Shown here: one piece after another, positions 22,180 to 29,561 of the stretch
How the letters are laid out: each line of letters opens with the position of its first letter
Numbering within the stretch: the stretch's first letter is position 1
Origin: a virus
Length of the DNA stretch: 45,952 nucleotides
Strand: one strand, 5' to 3'
IMG/VR virus record: IMGVR_UViG_3300029286_000074
Location: 1 to 45,952 of that record
Program-made: the position numbers and the translations under genes
Notes under the pieces: generated by a model
Told to the model about the DNA's origin: nothing
The model's database searches: none
Seen by the model: only the letters and a program-made list of their open reading frames with translations

Positions 22180-22242
22180 GCAGAGAGCAGCGGCAGAAAT
22201 GCCGCTGTAATGCACATATCTGGTCTCAAGTCCAGATAAATC
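22180..22242 (+). ncRNA. Twister-like ribozyme, copy 8
   Basis: P2 GCA/TGC; GA then GAG (22185-22187); P1 CAGCGGC/GCCGCTG; TAA with predicted cleavage 22208^22209; AC; P4 TATCTGG/CCAGATA with loop TCTCAAGT. T1 GAG/CTC. Downstream ATGTGC pairs with GCACAT over six bases. Confidence 0.87.
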
Positions 22243-22273
22243 AAATGTGCTAAAGAGAAAAGGGAGAGTGAAA

Positions 22274-23173
22274 ATGGATACAGCATTACAGAACGTCGGA
22301 ATGGATTATGAATTGTCACCTACGGAACGTGTAGAGATTCAGAAAAAATATCCGCATGTTTATTTTCCAGAACCTGCTTTAGAACCCATCTATTACGGTA
22401 GGAGGGAGAAAGTCAGAGTTCCTGAAAAACGAGCTATTGTGGATCAGAAAGTCATTAATGCTCCAGGTGTGTTCGGACTTTGTTCTGAAGCATACAAGAT
22501 CATCCGTTTTGAGGACATCATTCACATGGTGGAACATTCAGTCGGTGAATTGACTGATTACGGAACTGTTCAAGTATGCCCTCATACTTATCTTGATGGT
22601 GGACGTATGAGGATCAGCGTGAAATTCCCCGACATGAAATCACAGATCAAAGTGGTTGATTCCATCATCCCAAAAGTTGATGTGTTTTCGTCTTATGACC
22701 TCAGCACAAAGTTGATGGGGAAATTCGGTGCGTTTCAGTTGAAATGCACAAATGGGATGGGAATCTGGAAGTCAATGGTTTCTTTCTCCAAACGACATCT
22801 TCAGAATCTTTTCCTGAATGATTTCGGCAACACTATCAGCGAAGGTCTTTTGATCTTTGGTGATCAAGTGAACATGTGGAAGAATTGGGCTTCTACACAG
22901 ATCAGTCAGGATGTTTACGAGACTATCTGGGAAGAACTTCCGTTCAGTGCTGCGGAACGTGTGAGAATTGAAGCATTGCCTGAAATTGGTACTCAAATGC
23001 TTTTGTCTCATGCTGTCAAAACTTCTTCGTTGGATCTATGGGGTCTGAACTCTGTACTTACCCAATTCGCAACACATGAGGTTAAGTCAGAACTTCGGAG
23101 AATTGATCTTGAACCCACTATTGCTCGGACGATGGAGCTGATTTATTCTCGTCAGATCGGGGGTGTCCGCTAA
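22274..23173 (+). CDS. DUF932 family phage/plasmid protein
   Basis: 299 residues. ATG 22274 follows AAAAGGGAGAG. The central region (VFSSYDLSTKLMGKFGAFQLKCTNGMGIWKS, about 145-175) carries the family mark: a strand-rich domain with a Cys-Thr-Asn-Gly core, then a helical C-terminal half. DUF932 proteins are common on phages and plasmids; their role is not settled. Its stop overlaps the next start (TAATG). Confidence 0.8.
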   Translation: MDTALQNVGMDYELSPTERVEIQKKYPHVYFPEPALEPIYYGRREKVRVPEKRAIVDQKVINAPGVFGLCSEAYKIIRFEDIIHMVEHSVGELTDYGTVQVCPHTYLDGGRMRISVKFPDMKSQIKVVDSIIPKVDVFSSYDLSTKLMGKFGAFQLKCTNGMGIWKSMVSFSKRHLQNLFLNDFGNTISEGLLIFGDQVNMWKNWASTQISQDVYETIWEELPFSAAERVRIEALPEIGTQMLLSHAVKTSSLDLWGLNSVLTQFATHEVKSELRRIDLEPTIARTMELIYSRQIGGVR

Positions 23174-23403
23174 TGGGAGATACCCTGAGAATGTTAACCG
23201 TGGAAGATTGTGAACAGGGTATTAAAGATGCAGAAACCCGATTAATTTCCATGAGAGATTGTCTTGATTGCACCGATCAAAATAAACTTGAAGCGGCTGC
23301 TGGGATAATGTTATGGGAAGAAATCAAAAATCTTGTATTTCTTGGAAATATGGTTACAATAGACTGTCAATCCCGTATTAAATTATGGGACAGTATTTCA
23401 TAA
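23173..23403 (+). CDS. Unknown 76-residue protein
   Basis: TAATG overlap with the DUF932 gene, implying coupled translation. Helical; three Cys (DCEQG, DCLDC). No family recognised. TAA stop abuts ribozyme copy 9. Confidence 0.65.
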   Translation: MGDTLRMLTVEDCEQGIKDAETRLISMRDCLDCTDQNKLEAAAGIMLWEEIKNLVFLGNMVTIDCQSRIKLWDSIS

Positions 23404-23404
23404 T

Positions 23405-23468
23405 GCAGAGGGCAGCGGGCTTAACACCCGCTGTAATGCACTTGCTGGTCCCAAGTCCAGCAAAATAT
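23405..23468 (+). ncRNA. Twister-like ribozyme, copy 9
   Basis: P2 GCA/TGC; GA then GGG (23410-23412); P1 CAGCGGG/CCCGCTG; TAA with predicted cleavage 23434^23435; AC; P4 TTGCTGG/CCAGCAA with loop TCCCAAGT. Downstream AGTGC pairs with GCACT, a covarying version of the alternative stem. Confidence 0.87.
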
Positions 23469-23490
23469 AGTGCTAAAGGAGAAAGAGGGT

Positions 23491-23835
23491 ATGGAAACAA
23501 AGGTGAATCATAAAATTATCAAAAAGGCATTGGAAGGAAAACACATTCATGTTGAGGCATTCGGTCAAAAGTATGATACGATCATTACCATTGACAAGTA
23601 TCGTCAGAATGGCAGAACAGCAATAGAACTTATCACAGCCGATGAGTATGAGCCTTTTTGTACCTTGACTTGTAATCTCGATCATGTTCCATTGAATGAT
23701 CGGGAAGTGATTGTTAAAACTTGGTCAGAAAATGAAGAAGTTGCCGCATGTGCGCTTGCTTCAGGGCTGTTTCGTGATACAGGCAAACGTGCCTTAACAG
23801 GATTTGTGTTAGCTCAAATATGGGAGGTGCTATGA
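23491..23835 (+). CDS. Unknown 114-residue protein, DUF4313-like end
   Basis: ATG 23491 follows AAAGGAGAAAGAGGGT. The C-terminus (IVKTWSENEEVAACALASGLFRDTGKR...GFVLAQIWEVL) resembles the DUF4313 pattern seen in mobile elements; this is from memory of the family and is tentative. Overlaps the next gene as ATGA. Confidence 0.7.
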   Translation: METKVNHKIIKKALEGKHIHVEAFGQKYDTIITIDKYRQNGRTAIELITADEYEPFCTLTCNLDHVPLNDREVIVKTWSENEEVAACALASGLFRDTGKRALTGFVLAQIWEVL

Positions 23836-24068
23836 TAAAGAAAGAATTTGTAGTTCCTGGTTTAGATAGCATAGGAATGTGGTCACTTCTTGACAGGTTC
23901 ACTAGGCAAGAACTTCGGTCTTTAGCAAAATCATTTGCTATTCCTGTTCCAAGAGGTCAGAATAAAAACGATACCATACTGAACCTTATGAGACATCCTA
24001 GAAATGTGAAACTTACCATAAAAATTGAAGGAGTGATAAAGGAGGAAGAACATGCCGGTAGAAACTGA
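23832..24068 (+). CDS. Small SAP/HeH-like DNA-binding protein
   Basis: 78 residues from the ATGA overlap. The segment RFTRQELRSLAKSFAIPVPRG followed by QNKNDTILNLM (about 20-51) has the helix-extended loop-helix pattern of SAP/HeH motifs, which bind nucleic acid. It ends with an acidic tail overlapping the next gene by 17 bases. Confidence 0.65.
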   Translation: MIKKEFVVPGLDSIGMWSLLDRFTRQELRSLAKSFAIPVPRGQNKNDTILNLMRHPRNVKLTIKIEGVIKEEEHAGRN

Positions 24069-24264
24069 CATCAATAACCTGCTTGATAGGATGAATGACA
24101 CTTGTGCAGAATTAGAAACAGAACTTCCTGCTCTAAAGCAAAGGATAGAGCTTATTCAGACTATTCTTTCATCAAGGAACAATCTTAGGAACAGAATTGA
24201 TTCCATTCATGTTGAAATGGACACCCTTCTTGATGCAGTAGGAAAGTTATCAAATTATGAATAA
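24052..24264 (+). CDS. Coiled-coil protein, 70 residues
   Basis: ATG follows AAAGGAGGAAGAAC. Nearly the whole protein reads as heptads (INNLLDRMNDTCAELETELP, then LKQRIELIQTILSS, IDSIHVEMDTLLDAVGKL). Likely an oligomer. No function known. Its stop abuts ribozyme copy 10. Confidence 0.7.
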   Translation: MPVETDINNLLDRMNDTCAELETELPALKQRIELIQTILSSRNNLRNRIDSIHVEMDTLLDAVGKLSNYE

Positions 24265-24326
24265 GTGGAGGGCACCGTCGAAAGACGGTGTAACACTACA
24301 AGTCGGTCCCAAGTCCGACAAATAAA
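24265..24326 (+). ncRNA. Twister-like ribozyme, copy 10
   Basis: P2 GTG/CAC (a three-base covariation against the GCA/TGC copies); GA then GGG (24270-24272); P1 CACCGTC/GACGGTG with GAAA loop; TAA with predicted cleavage 24291^24292; then T-AC; P4 GTCGG/CCGAC with loop TCCCAAGT and AAATAAA. No GTGC downstream. Confidence 0.88.
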
Positions 24327-24345
24327 AAGAAAAGGAGAAAGAGAA

Positions 24346-24720
24346 ATGACATTTGAGGAATTTAAAGAATTGGAAAAGATTTGTAAGGATGCTTGGAAGG
24401 AACTTGCAAAGACAGGGAGTTATTGGAAACCAGCAACACTCGATCCGTTCATAAACGATTGTCCCGCTTGTGATATTTCAGCGAATGCAGGTAATACTCG
24501 TTTTCATGATTGCCGATTGTGTCCTGTTGATAGATGGAGAAAAGCTGCACAAGAACACGAGCATTCAGAACTTGCCATTTGTCAAGATATTGGACGTAAA
24601 CCTTTGTATGCTACATGGATAAGTGATTTGTCATCCCCGGAAGATATGAAAAAAGCAGCGAAAACAATCTCCCGACTGAAGTGGACATATCTTCCGGAAT
24701 ATGAAAAAATCAAGAAATAA
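24346..24720 (+). CDS. Unknown 124-residue Cys-containing protein
   Basis: ATG 24346 follows AAAAGGAGAAAGAGA; the open frame upstream runs through the ribozyme and is not coding. Cys/His pattern DCPACDIS...FHDCRLCPVDRW (about 40-66) suggests a zinc site. Helical ends. TAA stop abuts ribozyme copy 11. Confidence 0.72.
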   Translation: MTFEEFKELEKICKDAWKELAKTGSYWKPATLDPFINDCPACDISANAGNTRFHDCRLCPVDRWRKAAQEHEHSELAICQDIGRKPLYATWISDLSSPEDMKKAAKTISRLKWTYLPEYEKIKK

Positions 24721-24721
24721 T

Positions 24722-24786
24722 GCAGAAGGCACGGAGCTGTTGCTCCGTGTAATGCACAAGTCAGGTCCTAAGTCCTGACAAATAAA
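24722..24786 (+). ncRNA. Twister-like ribozyme, copy 11
   Basis: P2 GCA/TGC; GA then AGG (24727-24729); P1 CACGGAGC/GCTCCGTG; TAA with predicted cleavage 24750^24751; AC; P4 GTCAGG/CCTGAC with loop TCCTAAGT. T1 AGG/CCT, unique to this copy and compensated. No GTGC downstream. Confidence 0.87.
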
Positions 24787-24805
24787 AAGAAAAGGAGAAA
24801 GAAAG

Positions 24806-25381
24806 ATGATTGTAACACATTATGGTGCCACTCTGGATTCAGAACTTCCAACAACAGGAGTATTTCAAAATAATCATATTGATTGGTTAGGAGAAGTGCT
24901 TGGAGATGGAGACACGGTTGATTTGAGTTATGAGGAAGCCCTTGACGAGTATGTCGGGGAAAGACTCAGAAACATCCAAGTCTTTCTTGACAATTATGTT
25001 CATGGGGATGACATAATTCCTATCATAACCCTTCTCAATGAAATTGAAGAACCTAACTTTGATTGTCATGAGTCTTTGACTTCTTTGGTAGGATTCAAAA
25101 AATCTGAAAACAGAGAAGAATGTTGGTATTGGTTATCTAATTTACAATATGGATTTCTTCCAAATAATTTAGCAGAATATTCCGCTATTGTTGGTGAAAT
25201 CTATACACAGGTAATCAAGTCAGAATGGGTATTGAAAGGAAGTCTTTGTAGTCCTTGTTACCCTGGTCAAGTTGATTCTGATTCTACGGGTAAATTCATC
25301 GGGTATTCTTTTCCACCTGATGCTTTTGAAAAAGAAAATCCTCTTTACAGCAAGATCAGCAAATGGGAGGATAAGTCATGA
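24806..25381 (+). CDS. Unknown 191-residue protein
   Basis: ATG follows AAAAGGAGAAAGAAAG. Acidic, Trp/Tyr-containing (HIDWLGEVLGDGDTVDL; REECWYWLSNLQYGF), with CSPCYPGQ near 160. No family recognised. ATGA overlap with the next gene. Confidence 0.72.
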   Translation: MIVTHYGATLDSELPTTGVFQNNHIDWLGEVLGDGDTVDLSYEEALDEYVGERLRNIQVFLDNYVHGDDIIPIITLLNEIEEPNFDCHESLTSLVGFKKSENREECWYWLSNLQYGFLPNNLAEYSAIVGEIYTQVIKSEWVLKGSLCSPCYPGQVDSDSTGKFIGYSFPPDAFEKENPLYSKISKWEDKS

Positions 25382-25632
25382 AAAATACCAGAACAGAGCA
25401 TAAAGATTTAAGAACCTTTTTGAAAAAGCAAGGGGGAAATTGTAGTGCCACTTACACAAGCATAAGCAAAACCTTTTACAGAGTTAAATTGTGGGACATT
25501 TCATCCACTGCAAAAATAAAGAAAAAGGTTATTGAAGATTATGCTTTATCCTTAGGAGCTTACGAAGTATCTTGGGGAAAAGGATGCTGTTGTTGTGGAA
25601 GTGAAAGTTTTATTGCTAAATTTCCTAAATAG
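25378..25632 (+). CDS. Unknown 84-residue basic protein with CCCC
   Basis: From the ATGA overlap; GGGAGGATAAGTC upstream. Lys-rich, with four consecutive Cys near the end (KGCCCCGSESF), a possible metal site together with Cys22. Its TAG stop forms the first bases of ribozyme copy 12. Confidence 0.65.
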   Translation: MKNTRTEHKDLRTFLKKQGGNCSATYTSISKTFYRVKLWDISSTAKIKKKVIEDYALSLGAYEVSWGKGCCCCGSESFIAKFPK

Positions 25633-25692
25633 TGGAGGGCACCGTCGAAAGACGGTGTAACACACAAACCAGTCCCAAGTCTGGTTAAAGAA
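25632..25692 (+). ncRNA. Twister-like ribozyme, copy 12
   Basis: P2 GTG/CAC; GA then GGG (25637-25639); P1 CACCGTC/GACGGTG with GAAA loop; TAA with predicted cleavage 25658^25659; AC; P4 AACCAG/CTGGTT with loop TCCCAAGT. Nearly identical to copy 14 except one P1 base pair (T-A against A-T). Confidence 0.88.
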
Positions 25693-25704
25693 AGGAGAAA
25701 GAGT

Positions 25705-25899
25705 ATGGGAGAATTGACTGTATTTGAAAAGCATCAATTAAAGATTGCCCGGGACACCTTGAAGATGAACAGTGTATTTGCCAACATCATGAGTGGTCCC
25801 ACAAAAGAAGAAGCAAAGAAAATCATTGCTTACCTTGAAAACAAAATTCTGCATACTGCCATTTATGGCAAAGGAGAGAAAAATGAGCAAAATCAATAA
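25705..25899 (+). CDS. Unknown 64-residue helical protein
   Basis: ATG follows AAAGGAGAAAGAGT. Helical (LTVFEKHQLKIARDTLKMNS; KEEAKKIIAYLENKI). Its end overlaps the next start by 17 bases. No family recognised. Confidence 0.65.
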   Translation: MGELTVFEKHQLKIARDTLKMNSVFANIMSGPTKEEAKKIIAYLENKILHTAIYGKGEKNEQNQ

Positions 25900-26311
25900 T
25901 ATGTCCAAAGAAGAAATCTACCGATTGGAGCGTCATTCGGAAACTCAACTGCTAACTGAAGGTTATTCCTTAGAGGAAATCACAGAGATTTTTGAACGAG
26001 CAAGTGCCTTCCTTGATAACGACATGAGGGAGACTAAAGAGATGGAAGAAGTTGAAAAACTGGTTGAAACTCTATCCCGTTTCGTCAATAGAGGGGGTTC
26101 CAGCAAAAGCAAGAAAGAATATTTTGTCCGAGCTGTTCGTAGAGAACACCGAACCCTTCAACAACTTCTGTTTAGTCTATTCATGGAATGTATCAAAGAC
26201 TGGGCTGAAACAAAAGAAGGTCATTACGACTTGCGGAATGAAGCTACTGTAAAAACCAGTAAAAAGATCATGACGGCACTTCCTGATTACTATGGAGTGC
26301 CTTTCATCTAA
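25883..26311 (+). CDS. Unknown 142-residue helical protein
   Basis: ATG 25883 follows AAAGGAGAGAAAA. Long charged helices (EEIYRLERHSETQLL, EMEEVEKLVETLSRF), a basic Ser/Lys loop (GGSSKSKKEYF), and a Tyr-rich end. Possibly multimeric; no family recognised. Confidence 0.7.
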   Translation: MSKINNMSKEEIYRLERHSETQLLTEGYSLEEITEIFERASAFLDNDMRETKEMEEVEKLVETLSRFVNRGGSSKSKKEYFVRAVRREHRTLQQLLFSLFMECIKDWAETKEGHYDLRNEATVKTSKKIMTALPDYYGVPFI

Positions 26312-26321
26312 AGGAGAAAGT

Positions 26322-26513
26322 ATGAAAAGAATTGTAGAAGAATGGAGTACATCGGTGATATTAGAAGGGAGTGAACCAGAAAGAATTTGCAGACTCGGAC
26401 AAGGTAGCAAATGTTGTGCTTTTCTCTGTGTAAGCCCAATAGGTTTTCAATGCCTGCGAATGGATTACCCTGCTAATGGTCCTATTTTTACAAGACTTGA
26501 AAAAGCACAATGA
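26322..26513 (+). CDS. Unknown 63-residue protein
   Basis: ATG 26322 follows AAAGGAGAAAGT. Strand-rich, with a Cys cluster (ICRLGQGSKCCAFLC, then GFQCLRM). No family recognised. Confidence 0.65.
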   Translation: MKRIVEEWSTSVILEGSEPERICRLGQGSKCCAFLCVSPIGFQCLRMDYPANGPIFTRLEKAQ

Positions 26514-26562
26514 ATGCTAAAGGGGAAGGTGGTTGGGAAGGTTGTGCGTGGGAGGGAAAGAT

Positions 26563-26823
26563 ATGAAAGTAGGAGATAGAGTAAGGATTTACATCTACAA
26601 TCCTGGTAAGTGGGTGCAGACATCAGTTGAATGTTTGAATGGAAAAACGGGAATTATCAAAGAGGTCAAAGAACCTAATTGGTTTTCCGACAATAACTTT
26701 CTTGTTGAATTTGACACACCTGCAAAAACGTGGCATAGTTATCAAACACCCTGGAGTGCTGCTTGGTTTTGTGAAGCAGATTTACTGCACACTGCATTCC
26801 AAGAAAAGGAGGAAGAAATATGA
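26563..26823 (+). CDS. Small KOW/SH3-like barrel protein, 86 residues
   Basis: ATG 26563 follows GGGAGGGAAAGAT. MKVGDRVRIYIYNPGKWVQ...NGKTGIIKEVKE...NFLVEFDTP is the strand pattern of KOW/SH3-type small barrels, which often bind RNA or DNA. Assignment is by pattern only. ATGA overlap with the next gene. Confidence 0.65.
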   Translation: MKVGDRVRIYIYNPGKWVQTSVECLNGKTGIIKEVKEPNWFSDNNFLVEFDTPAKTWHSYQTPWSAAWFCEADLLHTAFQEKEEEI

Positions 26824-26978
26824 TGAATCATGTTGATATTCTTTGGGAAGACCTTTCCGACAGTGGAAAAAAGAAAATCTCAGAAGCAATCGGTATCCCA
26901 ATTGACCACGTACCTAATGAAACAAACTGGGACATATGCCCTGTCGTTACTTTTGATTACTATGAAACTACAAATTAG
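26820..26978 (+). CDS. Unknown acidic 52-residue protein
   Basis: ATG 26820 (or the next ATG at 26823) with AAAGGAGGAAG upstream. Starts MMNHVDILWEDLSDSG, acidic, aromatic-rich. The TAG stop overlaps ribozyme copy 13 by its last base. Confidence 0.6.
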   Translation: MMNHVDILWEDLSDSGKKKISEAIGIPIDHVPNETNWDICPVVTFDYYETTN

Positions 26979-27038
26979 CAGAGGGCACCGACGAAAGTCG
27001 GTGTAATGCACAGTTTCGGTCCCAAGTCCGAAATAAAT
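26978..27038 (+). ncRNA. Twister-like ribozyme, copy 13
   Basis: P2 GCA/TGC; GA then GGG (26983-26985); P1 CACCGAC/GTCGGTG with GAAA loop; TAA with predicted cleavage 27004^27005; AC; P4 TTTCGG/CCGAAA with loop TCCCAAGT. Downstream GTGCTAA can pair with GCAC, or with upstream TTAGCA to close a P3 stem. Confidence 0.88.
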
Positions 27039-27064
27039 AAAGTGCTAAGAGGAGGAAAGAGAAT

Positions 27065-27385
27065 ATGGATTGGAAAGAAATGCATGAAAGGTCGAAACAG
27101 TTTACTGCTAAAAACAAAGAACTGGATTCACGATTAAAAAGTCTTGCCCAACATACATGGAATGTAATCGGTGGAGATGTTCTTCAATGCAGGCAAGAGT
27201 GTGGTGAAGGTGGTGACATGAAACGGTCAGAAGTAATTGAAACCGTTTGTGATGCCGACTATATGTTTATGCATGGAGATGACCATGAAGCGTATGCTTA
27301 TTTCATTTACCTTCGTGATAATCATCTTAAATATCGGGATAAGATCATGAAAGAAGCTTTCCCGTACAAAACTTACGGATGGTGA
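27065..27385 (+). CDS. Unknown 106-residue protein
   Basis: ATG follows AGAGGAGGAAAGAGAAT. Helical start (WKEMHERSKQFTAKNKELDS), Cys pair CRQEC, His/Asp-rich MHGDDHEAYAYF. No family recognised. Confidence 0.7.
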   Translation: MDWKEMHERSKQFTAKNKELDSRLKSLAQHTWNVIGGDVLQCRQECGEGGDMKRSEVIETVCDADYMFMHGDDHEAYAYFIYLRDNHLKYRDKIMKEAFPYKTYGW

Positions 27386-27388
27386 AAT

Positions 27389-27628
27389 ATGAAAATATTA
27401 GCCGTGTATGATAAGCCCGAATGTGCTGACAGGTACACCATTATTCTTGATGACACACAGCGTGGTAAATTTCATACCTGTCTTAGCGTAGATGATCGAC
27501 CATCTCATCCACAAGGGTTCTCTCAATTCGGAGAATGTATTTGGGGAGACCATCTTGGTAAACAAATCGAATTTTCTGATCTACCAGAAGAGGTGCAAAA
27601 ACATGTCATGTGGAGAATCGAAGAATGA
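27389..27628 (+). CDS. Unknown 79-residue protein
   Basis: Starts three bases after the previous stop. MKILAVYDKPECADRYTIILDD... then FSQFGECIWGDHLGKQIEFSDLPEEVQKHV, a pattern seen in small phage proteins of unknown role where the end LPEEVQ-H-- caps the protein. No function known. Confidence 0.7.
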   Translation: MKILAVYDKPECADRYTIILDDTQRGKFHTCLSVDDRPSHPQGFSQFGECIWGDHLGKQIEFSDLPEEVQKHVMWRIEE

Positions 27629-27849
27629 CAGTTGCATTCTCACAAAAAATGCTAATTGTGCCTCACGACGTTGACGGGTACCGCGTTTTCTCGTCTAAGA
27701 TGATAAACTATTCACACACAAGAAAGAAAGAGGATTTGATACTATGCTCAAAATGGAATGGAACAAGGAGAAGTCAGCAATGGTCTTGCTCACTAAGATC
27801 AAGGAAGTATCCATCACTAACTATTTTACAAGTGGTCCTTACACTGTAA
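27625..27849 (+). CDS. Doubtful 74-residue ORF in an ATGA overlap
   Basis: Starts in an ATGA overlap with GGAG nine bases upstream. The first 40 codons (MTVAFSQKMLIVPHDVDG...) fill an otherwise empty 115-base gap, but the last 35 codons overlap the better gene at 27744 in another frame. Either real with a long overlap or a broken gene. Confidence 0.35.
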   Translation: MTVAFSQKMLIVPHDVDGYRVFSSKMINYSHTRKKEDLILCSKWNGTRRSQQWSCSLRSRKYPSLTILQVVLTL

Positions 27850-28142
27850 AGGGATGGTACAACAAAGAAAATGCTTTCGTATTCGGTGATTATCTAACTT
27901 TGGATGAAGCCAGAGCTTTCGTTTCTACTTTACGTCTGAAAATGAAAATGGCTTGGAACCGACATAAGACGGCAGCAGTAGTTTTAAACCGTGTCAAAGA
28001 GTACACCATCAATCAAAACCTTGATAAGAATTATGATGTAAGAGGTTGGTTCAATAAAGAAAATAACTTCTTATTTGGGGATGATTTTGAAACTCTCCCG
28101 ATGGCACAGCGTTTTCTGGATGACATAAACAGTAGAATATAA
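27744..28142 (+). CDS. Tandemly duplicated small-domain protein
   Basis: 132 residues made of two copies of one about 60-residue domain. Copy 1 (MEWNKEKSAMVLLTKIKEV...VKGWYNKENAFVFGDYL) aligns with copy 2 (MAWNRHKTAAVVLNRVKEY...VRGWFNKENNFLFGDDF). The shared core GW-NKEN-F-FGD is striking. An internal gene duplication is evident; the domain is not recognised. Ribosome binding site AAAGAGGA is rather far (about 10 bases). Confidence 0.75.
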   Translation: MLKMEWNKEKSAMVLLTKIKEVSITNYFTSGPYTVKGWYNKENAFVFGDYLTLDEARAFVSTLRLKMKMAWNRHKTAAVVLNRVKEYTINQNLDKNYDVRGWFNKENNFLFGDDFETLPMAQRFLDDINSRI

Positions 28143-28156
28143 AGTGGAGGTGTTTA

Positions 28157-28315
28157 ATGAACAAAGAAGGTATGTCAATGCGGAGAGTATTGAAAACAAA
28201 GACCTGCTCTATCGGTCATGTAACCGATGTGCAGATTTACGATTTTAAGAATAAATGTTGGATTTATTACTGTGAGAAATGTCAAGAGACAGTTGATGAT
28301 CCTAACGGAATATAA
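28157..28315 (+). CDS. Small zinc-binding-type protein, 52 residues
   Basis: ATG follows GTGGAGGTGTTTA. Cys17, His21, Cys34, Cys39 and Cys42 (CWIYYCEKCQ) suggest one zinc site on a beta hairpin. Function unknown. It ends three bases before ribozyme copy 14. Confidence 0.6.
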   Translation: MNKEGMSMRRVLKTKTCSIGHVTDVQIYDFKNKCWIYYCEKCQETVDDPNGI

Positions 28316-28318
28316 CAT

Positions 28319-28378
28319 GTGGAGGGCACCGACGAAAGTCGGTGTAACACACAAACCAGTCCCAAGTCTGGTTAAAGA
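28319..28378 (+). ncRNA. Twister-like ribozyme, copy 14
   Basis: P2 GTG/CAC; GA then GGG (28324-28326); P1 CACCGAC/GTCGGTG with GAAA loop; TAA with predicted cleavage 28345^28346; AC; P4 AACCAG/CTGGTT with loop TCCCAAGT. Near-copy of copy 12, including the following ribosome binding site. Confidence 0.88.
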
Positions 28379-28390
28379 AAGGAGAAAGAG

Positions 28391-28597
28391 ATGAAAATTT
28401 GTCCTAAATGCAAAAACACGGAATTTACAAAACAAGGATTATGTTCTTATTGTGTTTGGAAAGGGGATGAAGGACCAGGTCTACTGCTTAAGGTAATGAT
28501 TAAGCAAATCAATGAATCGAAAGGAGAAAGAGATGAACCAAAAGTATGCCTACAGTCTCAAAACAGAGAGAATCAGGGAAAAGGATTTTCCATATAA
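28391..28597 (+). CDS. Zinc-ribbon N-terminus protein, 68 residues
   Basis: ATG follows AAAGGAGAAAGAG. CPKC (4-7) and CSYC (18-21) form a classic zinc ribbon. The last 22 codons overlap the RadC-like gene in another frame, so the C-terminal part may be under little selection. Confidence 0.6.
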   Translation: MKICPKCKNTEFTKQGLCSYCVWKGDEGPGLLLKVMIKQINESKGERDEPKVCLQSQNRENQGKGFSI

Positions 28598-28970
28598 TGG
28601 GGAATCTATTACAAGCACTACCGAACTTTTGTCTTTTGTAAAAAAATTACAAGATTCGGATGTGGAAAAAATGGTGTGCATTTACCTTAATGCACAAAAC
28701 AAACTTACAGGAATCCATGTAATTTTAGGATCAGTAAATCAAGCAGTAATATACCCAAGAGAAGTATTCAAACATGCCATTCTGCATAATGCTTCAGCAT
28801 TAATTATGGTTCATAATCATCCATCGGGATGTACTAAACCTTCTGATGCTGATATTCGTTTAACCAGAAGCATTACAGAAACTGGTAAAACATTGGATAT
28901 CACAATGCATGACCATTTAATTATAGCTGATGACAAATTCTTCTCCTTCAGAGAAGAAGGAATGATGTAA
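28533..28970 (+). CDS. RadC-like JAB/MPN domain protein
   Basis: 145 residues; ATG 28533 follows AAAGGAGAAAGAG. The metal motif VHNHPSGCTKPSDAD (about 93-107), and the run to ILGSVNQAVIYPREVFKHAI and HDHLIIADDKFFSFREEG are diagnostic of the RadC family JAMM-type fold. RadC proteins are frequent on mobile elements. The old DNA-repair assignment is doubtful and the substrate is unknown. The N-terminal helix-hairpin-helix part of full-length RadC is missing, as in many phage versions. Confidence 0.88.
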   Translation: MNQKYAYSLKTERIREKDFPYNGESITSTTELLSFVKKLQDSDVEKMVCIYLNAQNKLTGIHVILGSVNQAVIYPREVFKHAILHNASALIMVHNHPSGCTKPSDADIRLTRSITETGKTLDITMHDHLIIADDKFFSFREEGMM

Positions 28971-29036
28971 ATGAGGTTACTAATCATCTTACTATTATTT
29001 TGGTGGTTAGTGGTTTATCAATTTAACTTAATATGA
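28971..29036 (+). CDS. Very small membrane peptide, 21 residues
   Basis: ATG immediately follows the RadC stop. MRLLIILLLFWWLVVYQFNLI is a single transmembrane helix. Supported only by position and composition. Confidence 0.4.
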   Translation: MRLLIILLLFWWLVVYQFNLI

Positions 29037-29049
29037 AAGGAGAAAGAGT

Positions 29050-29337
29050 ATGGGTGCTTATTATGACACAAAAAAAGAAAAGTGGATAGCTGTCAAGAAT
29101 TTGAGGAACATCAAGATCGAAAAGTTTCCTGAATACCGATTCTTTATTCACCGTTGTGCTGATCGTTATATCAGGGTTTTTGGAGTAATTGAAGAATCAT
29201 CTGGGGGTCTTGTCTGCAAAGGTTCATCCAAAGATGATGCTGAAAGGAGAGCAAACGAGATTCTTAAGGGAACAAAGAAGAATTATTTCCGACGAATAAT
29301 CCAAGATGCTCGAAAGAAAAGTAGGAGGCCACTATGA
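29050..29337 (+). CDS. Unknown basic 95-residue protein
   Basis: ATG follows AAAGGAGAAAGAGT. Strand-rich centre (YRFFIHRCADRYIRVFGVI) and a basic C-terminal helix (AERRANEILKGTKKNYFRR, then RKKSRRP), suggesting RNA or DNA binding. ATGA overlap with the next gene. Confidence 0.68.
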   Translation: MGAYYDTKKEKWIAVKNLRNIKIEKFPEYRFFIHRCADRYIRVFGVIEESSGGLVCKGSSKDDAERRANEILKGTKKNYFRRIIQDARKKSRRPL

Positions 29338-29561
29338 TAACGGTCGTGAATGATCCGAAATTGGGAAAGACAAGAGTGATCACCCAACAGTATGAATCTG
29401 GATTGTATGTCGCTCTTTACCGAGAAGGTAAAGCTATTCCTGTTCAATTCGGAACAACAGAAAAAGAGATCAGTTACCATAAAAAACTCAGGAAGAAATT
29501 CCCCTGGATTGTTGAGGAGTCGAGTGAGCTTCCTGAGAAGAAAGGAAAGGTGAAAATATGA
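29334..29561 (+). CDS. Unknown 75-residue protein
   Basis: From an ATGA overlap with AGGAGG upstream. Strand-rich N-terminal half (TRVITQQYESGLYVALYREG), Lys-rich end. ATGA overlap with the next gene. No family recognised. Confidence 0.66.
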   Translation: MITVVNDPKLGKTRVITQQYESGLYVALYREGKAIPVQFGTTEKEISYHKKLRKKFPWIVEESSELPEKKGKVKI

